A stretch of DNA of 14,515 nucleotides from B16-G9 sp964400655 (GCA_964400655.1 CAYNVN010000119.1:1-14515), one strand, 5' to 3'; counted from the stretch's first letter, positions 6,377-14,030 are shown. Numbers and translations are program-made. The notes: generated from the letters alone by a model not told the origin.

Positions 6377-8233
6377 TTATAATTTTATGGCCAGCTCGTA
6401 AGCATCGCGGATGGCTTCCTGTGCTTTGCCTACTTTATTTGCATCGCCCACCGTGTAAACGGGCAGATTATCTCCCGGTTTAAAGGGACGATAACTTTTC
6501 ATGCCGGCAGCCACTACAATCCTGTCAACCTTTTCAAAAACGGTTTGGCCCTGATTGCTCTCTACCGTTACCTTGTCGCCGTCCACTTGCGTAACACGGT
6601 GGTTAACCAGCATAACGGCTCCTTTGGTTTTCAGTTTTTTCATGGTCATGGTCTTTTCTATCATCTCCATACCGCGGGCCATTTCTTCCAGCATCTCCAC
6701 AACAATTACTTCGTTGTTGTTGTCAATCAGTTTGCTGGCCACTTCCAAACCGATGAGTCCGCCGCCAATTATAACCACTTTTGCACCGTGCGGCAGTTGA
6801 TCGTCGTGCAGAAATTCGGTCCAGTAATACTCTTTTAATCCTTTTATGGGCGGCACGGCGGGCACGGCTCCGGTAGCCATAATAACTCCGTTGTAATTTT
6901 TGCCCGACAGGTCGTTAACATCCGCTTCTTTGTGTATCAAACGGATTGAGGAGTCCTCTGTTATTGTTTTGTAATAATCAACAAGTTCTTTCAGGCTCTC
7001 TTTATTGGGAGGCAGCGAGGCAAGGTTGAACTGACCGCCGGGGGTCTCCTTTTCGTACAGGTCAACCTGATGCCCCCGTTGGCTAAGGGTAACGGCGGCT
7101 TCCATTCCGGCAAGCCCCGCACCGATAACAGCATATTTTTTCGGTTCTTTAGCCGGTTCCGGCTTTTTCAGTCCGGTATTAACCAACGGATTAACAACAC
7201 ATCCCAGTCCTTTGCCGCTTTTTACGCCGCCAAGACAGCCTTCGGCACAGGCAAGACAGGGGCGGGGCACTCCTTCAACCCGTTTTAAATATTTACCCGC
7301 AAAATCGGGGTCGGCAACCATGGCTCTGCCCAGGGCAATAATATCGCCGTTGTATTTTTCTTTTATAAAATCCACATCTTTATAAGAGTTGATACGGCCT
7401 ACGAAAACCACTGGAATGTTCAGGTTTTGTTTCAGTTTTCCGGCCAGTTCCCATGTTTTGCCTTTGGGGATGAACATGTGTTGGAAAAACCAGGGCGGAT
7501 TGGCACATGCCGATCCGGCAACAACATGAATGGCAGATGCCCCGGCCTTTTCAAGCATTTGGGCAAAAGCAGTCATCTCATCTGTATGGAGACCGTTGGG
7601 TATCATTTCGTCACCACTTATTCTTATCATTAACGGAACATGAACCGCTTTATGTACCGCGTTGAAAACTTCCATGGGAAACCTTGCCCTGTTTTCGAAA
7701 GTACCGCCGTATTCATCGGTTCTGTCGTTTACCGCGGGCGATAAATATTGTGCCATCAGATAGCCGTGTCCGAATTGAAGTTCAATAATATCGAAACCTG
7801 CTTTAACGGCTCTTTGTGCTGCCTCAACATGCATGTTTATTACTTTGTCCATCATTTCCCTGTCCATTTTTTTTGGTGTTGCACCGCCGTTTTCGCAGGG
7901 GTTACCGGTAGAGGACCAGTGATAGTTTCCGGGAATTTTAGGATTGGCCATTCTGCCCGGGTGGTTTAGATGGGCTATGGCTTTGGCTCCGTTTTGGTGA
8001 AGCAGTCCGGTGATTTTTTTAAGCTCCGCTATTTTGTCGTCGGTGTCTATGCCCAGCTGTGTGGGTAATTCGCGTAATCCGGCATCCATGTAAAGCGGTT
8101 CCAAAGCCACCGCTCCAATGTGTTTGCTGCGTTCGTTGTAAAAATCCAAATGACGTTGCGTAACCACACCTGTGCCGTCGCTGTAACCCAGCTTAACCGG
8201 TGCCATGATAAATTCATTTCTTAATCCTAACAT
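6377..8233 (-). CDS. OYE / 2,4-dienoyl-CoA reductase-like flavo-FeS enzyme
   Basis: This 618-residue protein has the full architecture of the 2,4-dienoyl-CoA reductase / trimethylamine dehydrogenase group. Residues 1-320 are an FMN-binding TIM barrel (FIMAPVKLGYSDG at 8-20; HGYLMAQYLSPAVNDRTDEYGG at 156-177, with Y158 in the catalytic Tyr position; ENRARF at 180-185). A CxxCxxxCx11C cluster at C326, C329, C333 and C345 should hold one [4Fe-4S] centre. FAD- and NAD(P)-binding Rossmann folds follow, with GAGLAG at 371-376 and GGGLIG at 490-495, and VGDAN at 595-599. Electrons would pass from NAD(P)H through FAD and FeS to FMN and then to an enone or dienoyl substrate; the physiological substrate is unknown. 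The start MLGLRNEFIM lacks roughly the first 8-10 residues of typical relatives, but no better upstream start is seen. It converges on the kinase gene with no intergenic base. Confidence 0.93.
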   Translation of the reverse strand: MLGLRNEFIMAPVKLGYSDGTGVVTQRHLDFYNERSKHIGAVALEPLYMDAGLRELPTQLGIDTDDKIAELKKITGLLHQNGAKAIAHLNHPGRMANPKIPGNYHWSSTGNPCENGGATPKKMDREMMDKVINMHVEAAQRAVKAGFDIIELQFGHGYLMAQYLSPAVNDRTDEYGGTFENRARFPMEVFNAVHKAVHVPLMIRISGDEMIPNGLHTDEMTAFAQMLEKAGASAIHVVAGSACANPPWFFQHMFIPKGKTWELAGKLKQNLNIPVVFVGRINSYKDVDFIKEKYNGDIIALGRAMVADPDFAGKYLKRVEGVPRPCLACAEGCLGGVKSGKGLGCVVNPLVNTGLKKPEPAKEPKKYAVIGAGLAGMEAAVTLSQRGHQVDLYEKETPGGQFNLASLPPNKESLKELVDYYKTITEDSSIRLIHKEADVNDLSGKNYNGVIMATGAVPAVPPIKGLKEYYWTEFLHDDQLPHGAKVVIIGGGLIGLEVASKLIDNNNEVIVVEMLEEMARGMEMIEKTMTMKKLKTKGAVMLVNHRVTQVDGDKVTVESNQGQTVFEKVDRIVVAAGMKSYRPFKPGDNLPVYTVGDANKVGKAQEAIRDAYELAIKL

Positions 8234-8283
8234 GATGGTTTATTTTTAATGTTCACATTTATCATATCTACATCTATTCAATA

Positions 8284-8291
8284 CAAAAGTA
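8284..8291 (-). promoter_or_regulatory. putative -7 element for the flavoenzyme gene
   Basis: Read on the minus strand this is TACTTTTG, an exact match to the Bacteroidota -7 consensus TAnnTTTG. It would start transcription about 45 bases before the ATG at 8233. No clear -33 TTG is found at the expected spacing, so support is partial. Confidence 0.4.
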
Positions 8292-8472
8292 AGAAATCTT
8301 TATTATTGTTCGGTGGTTTGACGGTGTAAAATAGACTGCATATAAATTAACAAAATTAAGTTTCGCAATATGAACCGGACAAGTCAATCGTTGAAATCAA
8401 TGCAACCAATGTTGCCACGGGCTTCTGTCTGTAATCCCGGTTTCGCTGTAACATATATTATCTCCTTATCAA

Positions 8473-8500
8473 TTGTTTTTAACATTAATCAATATCTTTG
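8473..8500 (+). promoter_or_regulatory. putative promoter of the alpha-galactosidase operon
   Basis: TTG at 8473-8475 and TATCTTTG at 8493-8500 match the Bacteroidota -33/-7 pattern, with a 17-base spacer that is slightly short. Transcription would begin near 8504, leaving a leader of about 40 bases before the ATG at 8544. It could drive the whole run of plus-strand genes to 13569. Confidence 0.5.
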
Positions 8501-8543
8501 TAAATTGTCAAACAAAATATGGTTGAATTAAATCTATCCGATT

Positions 8544-9710
8544 ATGAGGAGTTTTATTGTTTTATTGAGCATTCTGGTATCTACATTATCATTTGCACAA
8601 AAATTTGAAGGGCTGGCCATGACCCCGCCCATGGGCTGGAACAGCTGGAACAAGTTCGGTTGTGATGTGAGCGAAAAGCTGATTAAAGAGATTGCCGATG
8701 CCATGGTTAATTCGGGCATGAAAGATGCGGGGTATCAATATGTAATTATCGACGACTGCTGGCAAACAGGGCGCGATTTGAACGGTAACATCATTCCCGA
8801 CCCCGAACGGTTTCCTTCGGGTATGAAAGCAGTGGCGGATTATGTTCATTCAAAAGGATTGAAATTCGGTATTTATTCGGATGCAGGAACCAAAACCTGT
8901 CAGCAACGGCCCGGTGCAAGAGGTTATGAGTTTCAGGATGCACGTACTTATGCTGCCTGGGGTGTGGATTATCTTAAATTGGACTGGTGCAACACAAGCA
9001 CTCAAAATGCACAGGCATCCTACATGTTAATGCGCGATGCCATATACAAAGCCGGCCGTCCGGTGGTTTTTAGTCTGTGCGACTGGGGTATCAGTAAACC
9101 GTGGCTGTGGGCCAAAGATGTGGGGCATTTGTGGCGCGCCACCGATGATATTATGGACTGCTGGGATTGCGAGGATAACAGGAATAATGCAGGATTTACC
9201 ATTTTACTCGACAGGGTTGCCGATCTTTATTCGTACTCCGGCCCCGATCACTGGAACGACCCCGATATGCTGGAAGTGGGTAACAGCGGACTGTCGGTTA
9301 GCGAAAGCCGTGCCCATTTCAGTCTTTGGTGTATTTTGGCGGCACCGCTTATTGCAGGCAATGATCTTAGGAATATGACCGAAGAAACTTTAACGATACT
9401 TACCAATAAGGAAGCCATTGACGTTGATCAGGATGCGTTGGGAAAGCAGGGAGTTAAGGTAAGGGATGATGGCGACCTCGAGGTGTGGGTTAAGCAGCTT
9501 GCCGACGGGTCGAGGGCCGTGGTGCTTTTTAACAGAAGCAAGCAGGAGGCAACCATTGCCGTTTCGTGGGAGGAACTGGGATATCCCGCCTATATCAAGG
9601 CCAAAGTAAGGGATTTGTGGCTGCATAAGGATATGGGAAATTATAAGAAAAGTTATTCGGCCGCCGTACCGCCGCACGATGCCGTTATGATCAGGGTTAC
9701 ACCTTTATAA
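8544..9710 (+). CDS. secreted alpha-galactosidase, glycoside hydrolase family 27
   Basis: This 388-residue enzyme should hydrolyse terminal alpha-linked galactose from oligosaccharides, glycans or glycolipids. Residues 1-18 form a signal peptide (IVLLSILVSTLSFA then Gln), so it acts in the periplasm or outside the cell. The (beta/alpha)8 barrel carries the GH27 hallmarks: TPPMGWNSWN (27-36), IIDDCWQ (68-74), KFGIYSDAGTKTC (107-119), the nucleophile segment YLKLDWCN with D147, and the acid/base segment HWNDPDML with D241. A C-terminal beta-sandwich of about 85 residues follows. The length fits compact GH27 enzymes without extra modules. Family 27 also contains alpha-N-acetylgalactosaminidases, which cannot be excluded. 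The transporter gene begins 26 bases downstream on the same strand. Confidence 0.95.
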   Translation: MRSFIVLLSILVSTLSFAQKFEGLAMTPPMGWNSWNKFGCDVSEKLIKEIADAMVNSGMKDAGYQYVIIDDCWQTGRDLNGNIIPDPERFPSGMKAVADYVHSKGLKFGIYSDAGTKTCQQRPGARGYEFQDARTYAAWGVDYLKLDWCNTSTQNAQASYMLMRDAIYKAGRPVVFSLCDWGISKPWLWAKDVGHLWRATDDIMDCWDCEDNRNNAGFTILLDRVADLYSYSGPDHWNDPDMLEVGNSGLSVSESRAHFSLWCILAAPLIAGNDLRNMTEETLTILTNKEAIDVDQDALGKQGVKVRDDGDLEVWVKQLADGSRAVVLFNRSKQEATIAVSWEELGYPAYIKAKVRDLWLHKDMGNYKKSYSAAVPPHDAVMIRVTPL

Positions 9711-9736
9711 CAGGGTAATATCTTAATGTTATCCTG
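9711..9736 (+). other. stem-loop filling the gap before the transporter ATG
   Basis: The whole 26-base gap can fold with nine-base arms (CAGGGTAAT against GTTATCCTG, two wobble pairs) and an eight-base loop. It abuts the ATG at 9737 and lacks a following T tract, so it is not a standard terminator. It may tune translation or reduce read-through, or be fortuitous. Confidence 0.3.
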
Positions 9737-11065
9737 ATGAAAAAACTATCTGACATTATTGTTAAATACCGGTGGGGAGTAATCATCACCACGCTACTGT
9801 TTACGCTGTTTTTTGCTTTTCAGCTTACCCGTATAAAAGTGGATTCCGATATAGTGAATTCCCTGCCAAAAGAAGACCCCGATGTGAGCTTGTTCAGGGA
9901 GGTGGGCGACCGCTTTGGAAGCAACGAAATAGGGATGATTATTGTTGAGAGTGATAATGTGCTGATGCCGGGAGTGCTTGACGATGTAGCACTGATAACC
10001 GATTCGTTATCGGTTATAGACGGGGTTATTTCGGTTACAAGCCTTACCAATATGCAAATGGTTCAGGTTACGGATGATGATTTTGTGTCGGACGGCTTGA
10101 TAAACAGCAATAATCGCCCGAAAAACAGGGCAGAGGCTGATGCACTGGTAAAAAAAATAGCATCCAACAATATGGTTGCCGGCAACATTATTTCCAAAGA
10201 CGGTACTGCCTGTGTGATCATGTTTTCGTTTAAGGACGGTTCGGATATTCAGGAGGTTTCCAAAGAGGTGATGGAAAAAACGGAGTCGTTAAACATTAAA
10301 GAGAAATTCTATTTTGCGGGGGCTCCGTTTATGCGACAATATGTTTCGAGGGTTGTAAAGCACGACATGACCGTACTGATACCCATCTCTTTTTTGCTTA
10401 TTTCGCTGATACTGTTAATCAGTTTCCACTCGTTGCGGGGAGTTGTTATGCCCCTGCTTACCGCAGGCCTTGCCATAGTTTGGGGCATGGGCCTTTTTTC
10501 GCTGCTCGGTTTTAAACTGTCGATGGTTTCAAACAATGTACCCATCATTGTGCTGGCGGTGGGCACAGCCTATGCCATTCATATTTTGAACAGGGTAAAT
10601 CACTGTAAGGAGAATGGTTACAAGCAATCGGTTAAAAAATCGCTTTCGCTGATGATGGTTCCTGTTAGCCTTTCGGCACTTACAACCATGGTGGGGTTTC
10701 TTTCGTTTATTTTCGGGGCTTATCTTATTATGATCCGCGACTTTGGCTTGCTGGCTGCACTGGGCACCTTCTTTTCCGCCCTGCTTGCCCTGATATTTGT
10801 GCCGGCCTTGCTGGCGGTTCTTCCTGCCAAAAAGTTTATGTTCAGAAAGAAAACCGGCAATGACGAAAAATCAATATTGCTACGTAATTTTTTAAGCCCT
10901 TTAAGCAGAATGGTAATTGGTAATCCCAGGCGTATGGTGGTTTTTTGGGTGGTGATTTTTTTGGTGAGCGTCGGCGGGATATCTCAACTGCAACGGAGTG
11001 TAAGCGTGGCAGGGTATTTTAAAAAAGGATCATCCGGTAAGTATTTCCGAAAAAATCCTTTCTGA
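9737..11065 (+). CDS. RND/MMPL transporter, N-terminal part (frameshifted)
   Basis: This is the first part of an RND-superfamily (MMPL/HpnN-like) inner-membrane transporter. It has TM1 at about 12-30 (VIITTLLFTLFFAFQL), a periplasmic porter domain at about 32-208, and helices at about 213-230, 235-257, 266-285, 306-330 and 335-362. The motif GTAYAIH (276-282) in the fourth helix is typical of this branch, where an Asp is common; here Thr-Ala precede Tyr. TM7 is at about 398-415, and the second porter domain begins at about 418. After SVAGYFKK (423-430) the frame reads unrelated residues and stops at 11063. The expected continuation is found one frame over. Loss of one A from the A6 tract at 11021-11026 would join the halves into about 750 residues, a normal length. 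Transport is probably proton-driven; the substrate is unknown but is likely a lipid or lipoprotein, judging from the LolA-like neighbour. Confidence 0.85.
   Translation: MKKLSDIIVKYRWGVIITTLLFTLFFAFQLTRIKVDSDIVNSLPKEDPDVSLFREVGDRFGSNEIGMIIVESDNVLMPGVLDDVALITDSLSVIDGVISVTSLTNMQMVQVTDDDFVSDGLINSNNRPKNRAEADALVKKIASNNMVAGNIISKDGTACVIMFSFKDGSDIQEVSKEVMEKTESLNIKEKFYFAGAPFMRQYVSRVVKHDMTVLIPISFLLISLILLISFHSLRGVVMPLLTAGLAIVWGMGLFSLLGFKLSMVSNNVPIIVLAVGTAYAIHILNRVNHCKENGYKQSVKKSLSLMMVPVSLSALTTMVGFLSFIFGAYLIMIRDFGLLAALGTFFSALLALIFVPALLAVLPAKKFMFRKKTGNDEKSILLRNFLSPLSRMVIGNPRRMVVFWVVIFLVSVGGISQLQRSVSVAGYFKKGSSGKYFRKNPF
11021..11026 (+). other. frameshift site in A6 tract of the transporter gene
   Basis: The tract reads TTTT-AAAAAA-GG. 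With five A residues the frame gives GYFKK then DHPVSISEKILSEKFGG, a natural continuation of the second porter domain. With six, translation ends at 11065. A -1 slip would meet TAA at 11038-11040, so only a +1 shift or loss of one A restores the protein. A homopolymer sequencing error or a recent mutation is the simplest cause. Confidence 0.75.
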
Positions 11066-11126
11066 AAAATTTGGCGGAACCAAACCTGTTTTTGCGGTTT
11101 TTAACGGAAATGTTCAAAGTCCGGAA

Positions 11127-11990
11127 ATGCTGAAAGATATGATGGATTTTGAGAACTACATGAAAAAAAGCCCGCTGATTGGTAATACGCAATCCATTGC
11201 CGATGTTATTAAAAATCTGAACAAGGTGATTAACGGTGAAAATACAATTCCTGATGATGAATCGGTTATCGGGCAGTTTTGGTTTTTGCTGGGTGAGCAG
11301 GAAAGCATCAACAGGCTGGTGAGTCCCGATATGGATCAGGCACTGGTAGTATTGAAGTTTCAGGATATTGGCGAGCATTCAACCATACAACTCAACGAAT
11401 ATTTAAAGAAATATTTCAGCAGCCATCCGCAGGAGAAATATAAGGTTCAAATCACCGGTATGCCCTTTATTAATAAAAAGTTGTCCGACAATCTGCTGCG
11501 CAGTCAGATCGTAAGCCTTGTTATTGCGCTTATTTTGGTAATTGCCATTGTGAGCCTTATGCTTAAATCGTTTATTAAAGGTTTGTATGCAAGTCTTCCC
11601 GTTATTGTTACCATTGGCATTATTTACGGAATGATGGGCTTTACCGGTATCCCGTTGAATATTGTTACCGTTTTGGTGGCAAGCATCGCCATGGGGATTG
11701 GTATCGACTATGCCATTCATTTCTTTTCTTACTACAATTATTCGCTTAAACAGGGAAACAATATGAAAGCGGCAATTAACGAAAGCATAACGGTAAGCGG
11801 TAAAGCCATTATCATTAATTTTATTTCGGTTTCGGCGGGATTTTTGGCACTGATCTTTTCGAGTCTGGTACCGATGATCTATTTTGGAATCATCATTGCC
11901 TTAAGTATGCTGGGAGCAAGCATGGGAGCGTTGAGCCTGCTGCCTTCCATAATTTTGATTGAACACCGTAAAGAGTTGAGAGAAGGGTAA
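11127..11990 (+). CDS. RND/MMPL transporter, C-terminal part (frameshifted)
   Basis: This is the second part of the split transporter. The start shown is the first ATG of the frame, but homologous coding sequence in this frame begins at about 11028 (DHPVSISEKILSEKFGG, then KPVFAVFNGN), so the segment is really about 320 residues. From the ATG it contains the rest of the second porter domain (1-125), then helices at about 126-147, 154-175, 178-199, 226-247 and 250-275. The motif GIDYAIHFF (192-200) carries the membrane Asp (D194) typical of the proton relay in MMPL-like proteins. No further stops or damage are visible, so the lesion is recent or artefactual. The LolA-like gene follows after 28 bases of A-rich DNA. 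Confidence 0.85.
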   Translation: MLKDMMDFENYMKKSPLIGNTQSIADVIKNLNKVINGENTIPDDESVIGQFWFLLGEQESINRLVSPDMDQALVVLKFQDIGEHSTIQLNEYLKKYFSSHPQEKYKVQITGMPFINKKLSDNLLRSQIVSLVIALILVIAIVSLMLKSFIKGLYASLPVIVTIGIIYGMMGFTGIPLNIVTVLVASIAMGIGIDYAIHFFSYYNYSLKQGNNMKAAINESITVSGKAIIINFISVSAGFLALIFSSLVPMIYFGIIIALSMLGASMGALSLLPSIILIEHRKELREG

Positions 11991-12018
11991 TTATTTAAAA
12001 ACAACAAATATAAAACAG

Positions 12019-12750
12019 ATGAGAAAAATAATTGCAATGGCTGTTTTTTTGTCGGTATTCGGCATCGCTTTTGCACAGGATGATGCCGGGGCGGTTTTAA
12101 AAAAGATGGATAACACGTTTCTTGCCGTTAAAGATAAAAGTGCCCGTGTGGAAATGCAGATGATTAGCCTTAATTCGGGGAAAACAAAAATCAAAAAGGC
12201 GATGCTTTATCAAAAAGGGCTGGATCATAAGCTTTTCAGATACATATATCCAAAATCCGACAGCGGCATAGCATCGCTTAATATTCCCGGAGCGGTTTAC
12301 CTCTATATGCCTATGTTTAAAAAGCCTAAAAAGGTAACCAATATGGCCAAAAGCAATGCTTTTAATAAATCCGATTTCTCACTGGAAGATGCCAATACCA
12401 AACCTTATGCCCAACGGTTTACCCCAAAAATGTTGGAAAACAGTGCTGATGCTTATGTGCTTGATCTTATACCCAAAGAGGGAGAGCAGGGGCCGTACAG
12501 CCATTTGAAGGTGACAATTAACAAGCAGCACTTTTATCCCGAAAAGATTGAATATTTTGACAAAAACGATCAAAAAATAAAAGAGGCGAACTATAAGTTT
12601 GTTAAAATCGGCAATTTGTGGGTTAGCAGCAGTGTGAGTATGAAAAACCTGAAAAGGAACCACGAAACCAAATTTATTATGAGCGACATCAAGATAAATC
12701 AGGGGCTTGACGATGATGTTTTCAAAGTTGAGAATATGGTTAAAAAATAG
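12019..12750 (+). CDS. LolA-like outer-membrane lipoprotein-sorting family protein
   Basis: This 243-residue exported protein has a signal peptide at 1-19 (IIAMAVFLSVFGIAFA then Gln). The mature part fits the half-open beta-barrel family annotated as outer membrane lipoprotein-sorting protein (LolA-like). Visible features are an opening helix (AGAVLKKMDNTFLAVKDKSA), strands at ARVEMQMIS (42-50) and HKLFRYIYPK (70-79), GAVYLYMPMFKKPKKV (91-106), YPEKIEYFD (173-181) with KEANYKFVKIGNLW (188-201), and a closing DDDVFKVENM (231-240). This family recurs next to RND/MMPL transporters, where it is thought to carry a hydrophobic substrate from the pump across the periplasm. Here it sits 28 bases after the transporter and its stop directly abuts the next ATG, so the genes are probably one operon. 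The lipid or lipoprotein carried is unknown. It is probably not the housekeeping LolA, which functions with LolCDE. Confidence 0.85.
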   Translation: MRKIIAMAVFLSVFGIAFAQDDAGAVLKKMDNTFLAVKDKSARVEMQMISLNSGKTKIKKAMLYQKGLDHKLFRYIYPKSDSGIASLNIPGAVYLYMPMFKKPKKVTNMAKSNAFNKSDFSLEDANTKPYAQRFTPKMLENSADAYVLDLIPKEGEQGPYSHLKVTINKQHFYPEKIEYFDKNDQKIKEANYKFVKIGNLWVSSSVSMKNLKRNHETKFIMSDIKINQGLDDDVFKVENMVKK

Positions 12751-13569
12751 ATGAGAAAGTACGTTACCATATTATTTTTTCTCGCCGTTTTATTTTCGGT
12801 CTCTTTTCTGCGGGCACAGCATAGCGGTACGGGCAGATGGAACAACCATAAATTTGCCGTTGTGCTCACGTACGACGACGGACTTGATGTACACCTCGAT
12901 AATGTGATTCCGGTTTTGGATTCGGCAGGATTAAAAGCCACTTTTTTTATCCCCGGCCATTCCGAATCGTTTAAGAACAGGATGGACGAATGGCGCGCCG
13001 TGGCTGCCGAAGGCCATGAGCTTGGAAATCACACCCTGTTTCATCCCTGTTTCGGTAAATCAAAAAACCGGAAATGGGTAAACCCCGATTATGATCTTGA
13101 TAATTATTCGCCGGAAAAATTCAGGGAAGAGATAACATTATGCAATACGTTGCTTCATGCCGTTGACGGCAAAACCCGGCGGACATTTGCTTACACCTGC
13201 GGTGACAGGGAAATTGACAGTGTGCCGGTTTTGAACGGCATTAAAGATGATTTTACGGCTGCACGCGGAGTACAAAAAGGGGTCAATTATATCGGGAAGA
13301 TGGATATATACAATCTGAAAATATATGGTGCAAAATCTGTTTCGGGAAAAGTGTTGATTGATCAGGTTAAAAAAGCCGGAAAGAATAAAAACGGGGTGCT
13401 TCTTGTTTTCTTGTTTCATGGCGTTGGCGGCAATCATAGCCTAAAGGTAACCGAAAAGGCACATCGCGAACTTATCCGATATTTGCAACAACATTCAGAT
13501 GAAATATGGGTTGCCCCGTTGGTGGAGGTGATGAGTTATTACAGGGAGAACATATTAAAATCACATTAA
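12751..13569 (+). CDS. exported polysaccharide deacetylase-like protein (CE4/NodB fold)
   Basis: This 272-residue protein has a signal peptide at about 1-22 (VTILFFLAVLFSVSFLRA). Its NodB motifs are TYDDG (40-44, D42 general base and D43 metal ligand), ATFFIPGH (63-70), and GHELGNHTLFHP (88-99), with the metal-binding H94 and H98. LFHGVGG (221-227) places H223 near the end of the barrel, as in the last CE4 motif. Where many CE4 enzymes have RxPY, this one has TFAYTCGD (145-152), a variant. Such enzymes remove N- or O-acetyl groups from peptidoglycan, chitin-like or capsular polysaccharides; the substrate here is unknown. The ATG directly follows the stop of the LolA-like gene, so translation is probably coupled. 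It may modify an envelope glycan or glycolipid exported by the transporter, but that is inference. It is the last gene before the repeat region. Confidence 0.88.
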   Translation: MRKYVTILFFLAVLFSVSFLRAQHSGTGRWNNHKFAVVLTYDDGLDVHLDNVIPVLDSAGLKATFFIPGHSESFKNRMDEWRAVAAEGHELGNHTLFHPCFGKSKNRKWVNPDYDLDNYSPEKFREEITLCNTLLHAVDGKTRRTFAYTCGDREIDSVPVLNGIKDDFTAARGVQKGVNYIGKMDIYNLKIYGAKSVSGKVLIDQVKKAGKNKNGVLLVFLFHGVGGNHSLKVTEKAHRELIRYLQQHSDEIWVAPLVEVMSYYRENILKSH

Positions 13570-13630
13570 CGGAAATATGACTTGGTTCAGAAGTTTGAGG
13601 GGTTTGCTGGTAGCTTGTTGCCCGTTTCTT
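13570..13630. other. short gap after the operon, no clear terminator
   Basis: These 61 bases between the deacetylase stop and the first intergenic repeat contain no strong hairpin with a T tract. The palindrome-rich repeats further on could serve as the end of the transcript, but that is a guess. Confidence 0.4.
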
Positions 13631-13856
13631 GTTAATCCCGCAAGCCCTTGTGTCATACCGAAGGAGGTGCGACCGAGACCCGTCCGGCATTGGGCTGTTA
13701 CTGAGAAGAAACTTCTGCATCATCTTTAGGTGTTACCTTTTGCACAGGAGATTCCCGCCTGCTGGCAGGGCAGGCCTCCTCCTGCGTCGTCGGAATGACG
13801 AAAAAAGAAAAGGTCGTCGGAATGACGGGATAATTTAAATGAACGACGTAGGTTTA
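13631..13856. repeat. MITE/REP-like intergenic repeat, copy 1
   Basis: The copy opens with CCGCAAGCCC and the box TGTCATACCGA (13651-13661). It closes with TCGGAATGACG, present twice (13790-13800 and 13817-13827), then a tail ending near ACGACGTAGGTTT. Opening and closing boxes are imperfect inverted repeats. A GC-rich palindrome (GCCTGC/GCAGGC arms, 13757-13775) sits inside. Much of the middle differs from copies 2 and 3, so this is the most diverged copy. Apparent short ORFs across it have no recognisable protein features. Confidence 0.7.
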
Positions 13857-13870
13857 ACTTTAGGCACTTT

Positions 13871-13908
13871 ATGATTGTAGATTTTTGATTTATGATTTTT
13901 GATTTGCC
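13871..13908. repeat. AT-rich spacer repeat, copy A
   Basis: This 38-base segment, built from TGATTTA/TGATTTT-type heptamers, recurs at 14309-14346 with only two differences. Each copy leads directly into one of the larger repeats, so the spacer was duplicated with them. Confidence 0.8.
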
Positions 13909-13928
13909 TGCCCGTCCGGCAGGCGGGC
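13906..13928. repeat. GC-rich palindrome between spacer and repeat copy 2
   Basis: The arms GCCTGCC (13906-13912) and GGCAGGC (13918-13924) face each other across five bases, with a second overlapping pair GCCCG/CGGGC (13910-13914, 13924-13928). Copy 3 lacks it at the matching position, where the spacer runs straight into TTGCCGCAAGCCCC. It therefore looks like an insertion. Confidence 0.6.
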
Positions 13929-13971
13929 CTGCCCTTGCTACAAGCCCCGTCGTCATCCCGAGGGAAGCGAA

Positions 13972-13987
13972 CCCGAAAGCTTTCGGG
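13972..13987. repeat. perfect 16-base palindrome in repeat copy 2
   Basis: CCCGAAAGCTTTCGGG is its own reverse complement. It is bracketed by AGCGA on both sides (13966-13970 and 13989-13993), which looks like a short target duplication. Copy 3 has no counterpart. Confidence 0.7.
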
Positions 13988-13997
13988 GAGCGACGAG

Positions 13998-14030
13998 GCC
14001 TGCCCGAACGTACCGTTCGGTACGGGCGGG
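13998..14030. repeat. hairpin-forming insertion in repeat copy 2
   Basis: The core CGTACCG-TT-CGGTACG (14009-14024) has perfect seven-base arms. It is enclosed by imperfectly paired GCCTGCCC and GGGCGGG. The segment interrupts the stretch that in copy 3 reads continuously into the shared CTCCTGAG block. Confidence 0.6.

Larger units (their letters stand above)
8234..8543. other. divergent intergenic region, no gene seen
   Basis: This 310-base stretch separates the flavoenzyme gene (minus) from the alpha-galactosidase gene (plus). It holds a TAnnTTTG-like element for each direction, described separately. It also holds a small inverted repeat, GCAAC-CAAT-GTTGC, at 8402-8415 that might be an operator but is short enough to be chance. 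I find no credible small ORF or RNA. Confidence 0.6.

Noticed and set aside
8519..8608. 29-codon ORF (MVELNLSDYEEF...) overlapping the alpha-galactosidase start
   Set aside because: It mostly overlaps the signal-peptide coding region in another frame and has no recognisable feature; I take it as chance.
11021..11040. Programmed -1 frameshifting at the A6-G tract
   Set aside because: AAAAAAG resembles a slippery heptamer, but the -1 frame reaches TAA at 11038-11040. Restoring the protein needs a +1 shift or loss of one base.
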